DNA from: Penium margaritaceum
Taxonomy: Eukaryota; Streptophyta; Zygnematophyceae; Desmidiales; Peniaceae
Assembly (NCBI GenBank): GCA_023375785.1
Contig: SZWC01004809.1
Coordinates: forward strand, 86,603 to 150,602
Length of the DNA: 64,000 nt
Reading direction: 5' to 3'
The position numbers and the translations under genes were made by a program. Every line of letters starts with the position of its first letter. Position 1 is the first letter of the stretch. Positions 56,813-64,000 of the stretch are shown here, one piece after another. A model generated the notes under the pieces. That model was not told the origin of the DNA. It saw nothing but the letters and a program-made list of their open reading frames with translations, and made no database searches.

Positions 56813-59800
56813 ATGCCTGGTGACGACGAGTCAGTCATAGCGACTCTTTAGCGCCAGCTGACCCTCGCTCACGAGGCTCAGCAGGAGGTTGAGGACCGCC
56901 TTAAGCTTGCTGAGGATAATCACGCTGCTTTTGCTGACGAGGTCGCCGCCATAGTACTGCGTCGCATCCCTGCTGCGTCGGCGGGAACCAACCCCACTCC
57001 TCCTGCAGGCACCTCTTCTTCTTCTTCTAACACTTCTGCTGTTGTGTCCACTGGCACCACCGCCGTTGCTGCCACTCCTCCTGCGCCGCGCTAGCATGAC
57101 TTCTTCTCACAACTACCTTCCCTCTCCTCTGGGCTTGCCTTCACCTCCTGGGAAGTGCGCTTTAGCGCGTGGGCTCAAGGGGAGCAGCTGTGGGAGTATT
57201 ACTCCCCAGCTATTGCTCCCTTCACTCCCCTTGCAACTGAGTCTGCCCGTGCCGTGCGCGCCCTCATCGCTGCCGCTCCTGAGTCACTCATTGATGATGT
57301 CGGCACGCTCAATGCTGACCCTGCTGTCCAACGTCTGGCCGACCCTGTCGGTGCATATGCCATGCTGCATCGTCGCACCACGGTCACTGGCCCGGTCGCT
57401 CAGAGCGCCCTCACAGTCCAGTTCAACACACTTCTCATGCATAGTGACGAGACTGCTGATGCCTACTGGTCTCGCGGTCTCAAGCTTCTTCGCGAGCTTG
57501 GCATAGCATCACCTGGCCAGCTCTCTGCCGTCCTCACCATGGTCAACGGCCTCATCCCAGAGGTGTCCGACCTTCTTCGCGACGTCAAAGCTGACGAGCT
57601 ACAGCAACTTGCCTCACAGCCCGTTCCCCCGGATTCACCGCCAGGGGTAGGGGCTCTCTGGGATTTCACCTCCGAGCGTCTTGCTGCCTGGTGGACCAGT
57701 CTTCAGAACAAGCGCCTCCATCGCTCTTCCCTCACGGGCGTCGCTGCGCTCACCACTACAGCAGCACCCTCCTCCTTCTCCTCTGCTGCACCTTCCCCCG
57801 CCTCCATTGACTCCTCGTCCTCTCCTGCCGCTGCCCTCGCTTCCCAGGGTCGTGGCAAGGGCAAAGGGAAGGGCAAAGGCAAGGGCAAAGATAAGGGTGT
57901 TGCCACTTCTTCGCGAGTTCCGGGCGCCATTGGGTGTTGGAACAGTGGCTCTGCTGAGCACTCTGCTCATACTTGCCCGGCTCCTCCAGATGACCTCCGC
58001 CTCGCTCGAGCCATGCGCGCTCACTGGGCTTGCACCTCCAACTCCTCCTCTGCATCCTCGCCCTCTGGCTCCGGTGGCCCGTCGCGCTTCTCCGCCCCGC
58101 CTCCGGCTCAGGCTTACGCCGCCTCCGGTGTGCCTCATCCTCCGCTGCCTGTTCCTTACCCTTGGGGCTGGCCACCTCCTTACGGTGCCCCTGCGTATTC
58201 TGGTCCCCCCTCCTCTGCCTACACCGCTCCACCGTGGTTCCCGCCTTCCTTCGGCGCATCCACTCTAGCTCCACTGGCGTCGGTGGATGGCGATCGTGGT
58301 GATTGGGAGCGTCACCTTGAGCAGTCCCTCCTCCAACTCCTTCGCCTTTGTGATCAGGGAGGTGAGGGTGTTGCATCGCTGGCCAGAGGTCTTGTGTGTC
58401 AGACTGACGGTGTCCTTCGTGGGGATCCTCCTGGTCATGTTCTGGGTGCCTTGTGTGCGTCTGTCCTGTGGATTGAGCGTTGGCAGTCTGACTTTCTTCC
58501 TCGTTGTCTCTCCCTTTGTACCTTGTCTCCGTCCTCCATTGGCACTGTTGCAACGTCCAGTGTGTTGCCCTCTGTGCGTGTGTCCAGTGGCCTCTGGGTC
58601 CTTGACTCCGGGGCGACCCACCATATGACGTCCGTGCGGTCCTCGTTCATCTCGTTAAGTTCCGTCGGTTCTGTCCGCTTTGTTCGTACCGGGTCTGGTC
58701 AATTGCTGCCAGTTCAGGGTGTGGATGTTGTTTGCTTTGTTGGCCCCAGTGGTGCACTGTATCTGCCTGACGTTTTGTACGTGCCTTCGCTGGAACTCAG
58801 CCTACTGTCTGTGCCGTCTCTAGATGAGCAAGGTATGGACTTCAGTGCTAGGCGTGGTGTTGGCACAGTCTCTCTTTGCTCCTCCCACCGTGCTGTTCTT
58901 CGTGGTGTGCGGTGTGGCAAACTCTACCATGTCCCCTTGCACGCCCCCTCCGCTCCAGCCGTCAGCGCAGCCCTTGCTCACGTTGCACCCTCTCTCACTC
59001 CTGACCTTGTCCGTCTCTTCCATCGTCGCCTTGGTCATGTTCACACCGATGCCGTTCATAGCATGCTGCGTCTCCAGCCTGCTCTTGGTCTCTCCCCTTC
59101 TACCTTCCCTGCCCCTTGCCCTGCGGACTGTCTTGACTGTGCGCAAGGGAAGATGCATCGACCTCCTTTCTCTCCTTCTGAGTCTCAGTCTTCCCATCCC
59201 AGTGATCGTGTTCATGCTGATGTCATGGGACCCTTGCCTCATGACCTCCTTGGTGACGTGGGTCGCTACGTCTTATGTCTTACGGATGACTTTTCTCGCT
59301 TTCGTTGGGTGTTTGCGCTCCGTCAAAAGAGCGACGTTTGTTCCATCATTGAGTCATGGCTTGTCCAGGCTGAACGTGCCTGTCAACGGTCGTTGCGCGT
59401 CTCCTGCAGCGACCATGGCGGCGAATTCCTTGGTCCCACCGCTCGTCTCCTCGAGTCTCATGGGGTGTGTCTGGAGACATTTGCTCCGTACACACCCCAA
59501 CAAAACGGTGTCTCTGAGCGTTGGAACCGGATGCTTGCCGACGGTGTCCGCACGCTCCTGTCAGAGTCTGGCCTGCCGCCACTCTTTGCCTTTGAAGCTA
59601 TGTGCTACATGACGTGGGTCTGGAACCGTGTTCCCCACGGTCCCCTTCCCCGCACTGTCACTCCGTTTGAGCGCTGGCATGGCCGTCGGCCTGACCTTCG
59701 TTTAGCTCGGGTCTGGTGTAGTATCGCTTCTGTCTGGCTGCCGAAGGATCTCCGTGATGGTAAACTGTCCCCTCACGGTCCCCTGTGCCCCTTTCTCGGG

Positions 59801-59833
59801 GTGTCTGTCCAGTCCAAGGCATGGCATTTCTAA
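56813..59833 (+). pseudogene. E3 gag-protease-integrase polyprotein
   Basis: One frame runs from ATG 56813 (MPGDDESVIATL) to TAA 59831-59833, with in-frame TAG at about 56849 and 57092, both at likely Gln codons. From 57155 it is uninterrupted for 892 codons. Order: coiled-coil-like N-terminus; gag body with AQSALTVQFNTLLMHSDETA; Lys-Gly repeat (about 57850); degenerate knuckle CWNSGSAEHSAHTC (second Cys is Ser); protease VLDSGATHHMTS (about 58602); LFHRRLGHVH and DCLDCAQGKMH zinc segment (about 59015-59155); integrase Asp in VHADVMGP (about 59213), Asp in CSDHGGEF (about 59408), Glu in NGVSERWNR (about 59507). The integrase triad is intact. Confidence 0.92.
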
Positions 59834-60301
59834 GACCCTGTCCACCAGCGTGTCGTCGAGTCTCGCGACGCTTTGTTTTTTGAGTCAGTCTTCCTTCGAG
59901 ACCTCGATCGCCTGTCCCCAGCCTCCTCCCTCCTGCCCCTCTCTCGACTGAGAGGGAATGTCGGTCCCGCCATTCCGGCAGCCCCTGTTGCCGCGCCGCA
60001 ACTCTCACCCTCGTTGCAGTCCTCGTCGTCTAGGCCTGTCCCTATCTTCTCTACGTCCACTTCCCCCGACGTATCGTCCGCGTCCAACTCCTCCGACGCA
60101 CCGTCCTCTCTAGTCACCAACTCTCCCCAGTCTGCCTCGTCTCCCGCTGTCTCGTCCAGCCCGGGCACACCTCCAGTTGCCACTTCACCTGCGGCCTCTC
60201 CCGTTCGGGTTTCTGATCTGCCTCCGCATGTCACCACTAGTCCTGCTCCTGTCTCACCCTTCGTCCGGGGGGCGTCTTCGTGCACTTTCACATCGTTCTA
60301 G
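59834..60301 (+). pseudogene. E3 integrase C-terminus and linker
   Basis: The same frame continues after the TAA: DPVHQRVVESRDALFFESVF, the end of the integrase module (compare O, WDPAHRRIVESCDALF, which has Trp at the stop). A Ser/Pro-rich linker follows to about 60265, where the frame changes to give GGRLRALSHRSSTSITSA. Linker text then decays before RT at 60457. Confidence 0.8.
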
Positions 60302-60456
60302 CACTTCCATCACCTCAGCACGTCCTCCTCAGTTTCACACTGCACAACCCCCCTGTTCATCCTACCGGCATGGACGCGCTAGGCTTAGCTACTCGGGTTA
60401 TCCACCCTAGTTCCACCCTTGGCTACGCACTCCTATGCTCAGAGCATGAGTGAGCC

Positions 60457-61534
60457 TTGGAAGCCGTTGTCTTGAGCAGCGTGGCAGAGTGTCACGCCAC
60501 GTCGGCCACCACTGTCTTGCCCCCTGAGCCTACCACTGTACGTCAAGCACGTGCAGCCTCTGAGGCACAGCAGTGGGAGGCTGCAATGTGTGCTGAGCTC
60601 AACGCCCTTGATGATCATGCGGTGTATGAGCTTGTCGATCTGCCACCTGGGCACAAAGCCAAAGACCCAACGAGCGTCGATCGACGCTCGTTGGGTCTTT
60701 CGGCGTAAGTACAAGCCCAATGGTGCACTCGACAAGTACAAGGCGTGCCTCACGGCTAAGGGATTCTCCCAGGTCCCAGGCATCGACTTCAACGAGACGT
60801 TTACACCAGTCGGGCGATACACCACAGCTAGAGCACTGTTGAGTCTTGTGGCCCACCACGACTGGGAGCTGGAGCAAATGGATGTGAACAATGCGTTCCT
60901 CCACGGACAGCTGGATGAGGAGATTTACATGGTCCAACCACCTGGCTTCTCCGATGGCACCGACCGAGTCTGGCGACTGCGGAAGGCCCTCTATGGCTTG
61001 AAGCAGTCGCCTCGGAGCTGGAACCAAGTAATCACCTCCACTCTTGAGAAAGGAGGCTACCGACGTAGTACTGTGGATCCCTCTCTCTTTGTCACTCCGT
61101 CCTCTGTCCCCTTCGTGGCTGTTCTCGTCTATGTGGATGACCTGCTGACAGCGTCGCCTAGCCAGGCTGCTGTTGAGTCGTTGAAGACGCTCTTGCAGTC
61201 AGCGTACAAGATGAAAGACTTAGGGCCTGCCCGCGTCTTCTTGGGCATGGAGCTTGAGCGCGACCGTTCTCGTCGCACGCTTCATGTTCACCAAGCTGCG
61301 TACGTTCGTAGCCTGGGGGAGCGCTTCGCCTCCCTGCTTGAGTCCACTCCCACAGTGTCCACATCCATGACCCCAACAGGGCAGAGGCTGCTGAAGACAC
61401 TGGATGTATCTAAGCTTGGGGAGGCAGTCAACGTGACAGACTACCTTCGCGTCATTGGGTCACTGATGTATCTGGCTACAAAAACTAGAGCAGATGTCGC
61501 CTTCTCGGTGAGCTTCCTTGCTCAGTTCTCGTAG
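60457..61534 (+). pseudogene. E3 reverse transcriptase with 19-bp inverted insertion
   Basis: The N-terminal part reads TVRQARAASEAQQWEAAMCAE and VYELVDLPPGHKA in frame 1. At 60661 an inverted copy of the next 19 bases is inserted, shifting the frame. RT continues from 60680 as IDARWVFRRKYKPNGALDKY, ELEQMDVNNAFLHGQLDEEIY (about 60865), LYGLKQSPRSWNQ and the catalytic YVDDLLTASPS (about 61130), through RTLHVHQAAYV, to a TAG at 61532 where Gln (AQFSQ) is expected. Apart from these two lesions the domain looks complete. Confidence 0.92.
60661..60700. repeat. Perfect 40-bp palindrome in RT
   Basis: AAAGACCCAACGAGCGTCGA at 60661-60680 is followed with no spacer by its exact reverse complement. 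The right half is normal RT coding sequence; the first 19 bases are extra. Confidence 0.97.
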
Positions 61535-61552
61535 GCTCTTCGAGCACGACAC

Positions 61553-62116
61553 ATGGAGGCAGCACTGCGTGTTGTGAGGTATGCTCTCTCCACTGCACGC
61601 ACCGGCCTATACTATCGAGCACAGCCGTCAGTTGTAGTGGATGGATACACAGATAACGACTATGCACATGACACCGACGCTCGCAGTCGTACAGGTTACA
61701 TCTTCCTCGTTGGAGGGACTGCCGTGTCATGGAAGAGTGGTAAGCAAGGTTGTGTGGCACGCAGCTCCAGTGAGGCTGAGTATGTTGCACTAGGTGTAGG
61801 TACTTGCGAGAGTATGTGGCTCTGTCGCTTGCTTCAGCAACTTCGCATCCCCATCCGCTGCATCACCTTGCGTTGTGACAACCAGAGCACCAAGGCCATT
61901 GCCGAGCATGATGGCATGCATCACACACGCACAAAACACATCAATGTTGAGCATCATTTTGTGCGTGAGCGCATTGCTACAGGTGATGTCCAGATCGTCT
62001 GGGTCGACACACGACAGCAGAGAGCTGACTTCCTCACGAAGGCACTCAGCAGTAACGTCTTCAAGGCAGCTGTGCACACTGTTGGGTTGTTGTGTCCACG
62101 TGATCATCCTGGGTGA
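61553..62116 (+). CDS. E3 RNase H (C-terminal part of pol)
   Basis: An uninterrupted 187-codon frame starts just after the RT stop at 61532. Landmarks are VVDGYTDNDYAHDTDARSRTGY (catalytic Asp, about 61640), GKQGCVARSSSEAEYVALGVG (Glu, about 61775), LRCDNQSTKAIAEHDGMHHTRT (Asp/Asn/Gln, about 61872), KHINVEHHFVRERIATGDV (about 61937) and RQQRADFLTKALSS (about 62025). It ends with TGA at 62114, about 95 bp before the polypurine tract. It is the terminal segment of the polyprotein, not an independent gene, and would only be made if the upstream stop were bypassed. Confidence 0.9.
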   Translation: MEAALRVVRYALSTARTGLYYRAQPSVVVDGYTDNDYAHDTDARSRTGYIFLVGGTAVSWKSGKQGCVARSSSEAEYVALGVGTCESMWLCRLLQQLRIPIRCITLRCDNQSTKAIAEHDGMHHTRTKHINVEHHFVRERIATGDVQIVWVDTRQQRADFLTKALSSNVFKAAVHTVGLLCPRDHPG

Positions 62117-62219
62117 ATGGTTGTCCCCTGTATTTGTACACTCGCATGTCACGTTGTGTGAAGCCTGTGTTTGGCTGTCAGTTTGGACTTGTGTGCGTCG
62201 GTTGTGGGTCATGGGGGAC

Positions 62220-62777
62220 TGTTGGTTTGTGTGCCACAGACACGTTGTGACCTCTGGCCTCGCTGCACACTCACCGCACTCACGTAGGTGACTAATGCTG
62301 GAGTGACTTCTGGGCTGACGTCGCAGCTCAAGGGGAGGTGACTCGTGGACGTGCAGAGAAAACAACCCAGAGCCACTCACAGGGTTGAGAGTTCCCCCTA
62401 CCACAGGATCTCACAAAATTAGTTCTTGATGACACTAGGGTTCCTAGGGGCACTTGTTTGGAAGAGGGGGAGATCGTGGCTGGGTTGTTCTCACGGCCTG
62501 GACTTGGATTCTCTTGTTGACAGGTTAATGCGTGTGACAGGTCTAGGCTCGAGTCTTGCTTGGTAGGGGTGCAAGCGAGGATGGGCTCGCTGTTCGCCCG
62601 CTCGTCACCCCACCACGCTCGAAGCCCGTCTACACCTTTGTTCCTCGTTACACTAACACTTGTGCGTTTCTTTGCTAAAACTTCCCTTACACATCGTCGT
62701 CCATGGCTTTCTTGCCCTAAGCTCGTTCCTTTCACTCTCTCCACCTCGCTCCACCTTTCGTTAGGCGCCTCTATCCT
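62220..62777 (+). repeat. E3 3' LTR
   Basis: It starts TGTTGGTTTGTGTGCCACAG directly after CATGGGGGAC and ends near TCTATCCT. It matches 54368-54929 with a handful of substitutions and small indels. Confidence 0.88.
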
Positions 62778-63690
62778 GAAAGTATGGCCCCAGATGAGCA
62801 GTACACTAGCATCAAGTGAGCCAAACAAACTTTAATAGTTGGAATGGACATAAATGGTGCTGATGTCCAACGAGGTCTTCATGGAATGTTGTGTCTCGAC
62901 GATGGCGCACGCGCCGACAGCACAATCTCTTCTTGCTTAGTCACCTACATCAGTGAAGTTAGGGTGTGCAATGAGCCAAGAGGTCATTACGTGTCTCTAA
63001 CACACAAACCAACGTCACAGCACGACAAGAACTTGGCTCCCCAATGTCTCACACCTGCCTAGACTATGCCGTGAGCTGTACAAAGTACATTGCATTCTTA
63101 CCCACCTTAGGGTGAGACCGGCACGACGCTTCGCTATCAATCCCACTGGTCATGCACTACAACAGGTTTTGCCTTTTTGTGCAGCTTACATCACCTCTCC
63201 GCGACATTCTACTTTATGTGCGAAGATTGCCCTCGGTGAGAGTCATTTGTTAGGAATCCCTCTACAGTCGTGTGCCCTGGCGGGACAACAGATTGTTAAC
63301 AACAAAGTGAGAAAGGCACAGACCATTGTCATGCACAAGGTAGAACAAGAATAAGCTCACTTAGAACAGCACCCGTAGGTTCTGGTCGTGGACCGTACAT
63401 TGGAAGCACATTGGATGACCATCCACAACAAGCCTGATCAGCCCAGAATCCTGGCCCCTACTGCCTCACCATCCTACTACTGTGCCATCTCCCCCCTCCG
63501 CCCACTCGCTCCCCCATATTGCTGATACTCTACAGTGAGCAGTTCAGAAACAAGAGTTGCCAACTTCTTTGCCTGGGACCTCCGACTCACACCCCACTCC
63601 CCCTCCCACCCCCCCATTCAGAAACCAGCGCGGGTCAGGGATTGCTCGGGTGTGCCATCCTCAAGCTCCCACAGAAGCTGTTCAAACCAG
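62778..63690. other. Unrecognised sequence right of E3
   Basis: Two modest plus-strand frames (62844-63062, 72 codons; 63112-63354, 80 codons) have no domain I recognise. The first (MDINGADVQRGLHGMLCLDD) only faintly recalls the start of a Ulp1-type cysteine protease, which is too weak to call. C-rich short tracts occur near 63490 and 63600. It could be the flank of the oldest element or host DNA. Confidence 0.35.
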
Positions 63691-63970
63691 GATGCGCCCC
63701 AGAAGTTGCTCGTCGACGCGGCACGGCACTCCCTGAGCAGCCACGTATCCTGGCTTGAACAGCGTCTGTGGAAGGCTGAGGACGGCACACTACTCCGTCG
63801 CCTGATTCAGTGCACGGCGCAACCCCACCCAGCCTGGTCAGCTGGCCAATTGCAAGAGATGTTGGACGAGGAGCGCCACGCCAGACTTCATGGCGCCATC
63901 ATGCGGAGGGCGCACTGCTCCGCCTCTCCCCCACTCTGGCAGATTACCCGTGAGCAACTTTGCAACCCGC
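63691..63970 (+). other. Open, unrecognised reading frame near window end
   Basis: A frame without stops reads LLVDAARHSLSSHVSWLEQR, then WKAEDGTLLRRLIQC and EERHARLHGAIMRRAHCSAS, over about 93 codons into the poly-C run. Composition is protein-like (mixed charged, Leu-rich, no triplet bias), unlike the leaders. No family recognised and no clear start codon. Confidence 0.3.
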
Positions 63971-63971
63971 T

Positions 63972-64000
63972 CCCCCCCCCCCCCCCCCCCCCCCCCCCCC
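63972..64000 (+). repeat. Poly-C run at window end
   Basis: 29 consecutive C reach the last base. It could be a true homopolymer or a contig-end artefact. Confidence 0.9.

Larger units (their letters stand above)
54368..62777 (+). mobile_element. Copia element E3, nearly complete
   Basis: LTRs are at 54368-54929 and 62220-about 62777, with PBS at 54930, polypurine tract at 62210-62219, and gag, protease, integrase, RT and RNase H in copia order. The target duplication is uncertain (AATTA before; AAGTA just after the 3' LTR, 4 of 5). It is the least decayed element here: three main stops, two or three frame changes and a 19-bp inverted insertion separate it from a full polyprotein. It lies 27 bp right of O's end. 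Confidence 0.92.

Noticed and set aside
56083-56838. 251-codon minus-strand frame in the E3 leader
   Set aside because: Ala/Thr/Arg composition follows from GCT/GCA triplet bias; no domain, and it lies antisense to the element leader and gag start.

Overview
This is a eukaryotic, intergenic, almost wholly transposon-derived window. Nearly every recognisable coding stretch belongs to Ty1/copia LTR retrotransposons or to hAT DNA transposons, and I see no host gene I can name. Plant-type copia signals (primer-binding sites matching initiator-Met tRNA), hAT transposases with a BED-like finger, heavy nesting and CAG-to-TAG decay fit a large repeat-rich genome of the green lineage, possibly a streptophyte alga. 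That assignment is inference. Assembly gaps and gap-flanking duplications show this is draft sequence.

Layout. (1) 1-5043: 3' part of copia element A1 (+), truncated by the window edge and inserted into a minus-strand gag fragment (E3m) that runs 5044-7271 and probably resumes at 14629-17097. (2) A solo LTR of family B (5414-6184) sits in that gag fragment with a perfect 5-bp duplication. (3) 7272-14628: a three-LTR family-B complex (LTR, internal, LTR, internal, LTR). Its first internal part holds a minus-strand copia remnant (D) whose LTR carries heat-shock-element-like motifs. (4) 15195-15702: a run of near-perfect hairpins of unknown nature, followed by a CTG-rich tract.

(5) 17098-54335 is one nested stack. 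Copia element O (+) spans all of it. A second family-A copia, A2 (23412-34494, TSD GTCTC), split O's pol. The hAT element hAT1 (27877-32567, TSD ACTACCTC, 12-bp TIRs) split A2's pol. A minus-strand relative of O, element E (35145-42500, TSD GTTCC), landed 21 bp into O's 3' LTR. A further block N (about 42599-53806), a copia-like element without recognisable pol, landed later in the same LTR. N's 3' LTR was then split by a second hAT, hAT2 (49687-53568). (6) 54368-about 62777: E3, the most intact copia element, with both LTRs, PBS, long leader, gag-pol and RNase H, but with stops and a 19-bp templated inverted insertion in RT. (7) 62778-64000: unrecognised sequence ending in a poly-C run.

The elements work, or worked, as standard copy-and-paste (copia) and cut-and-paste (hAT) parasites. 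Almost all are now pseudogenes. Family A and B copias appear to be primed by an internal half of initiator-Met tRNA, as in Drosophila copia; O, E, N and E3 use the 3' end of the same tRNA. The items most deserving attention are the repeated, covarying hairpin module in element N, the hairpin run at 15.2-15.7 kb, the unfamiliar long ORF of element N, and the fully resolvable insertion order.
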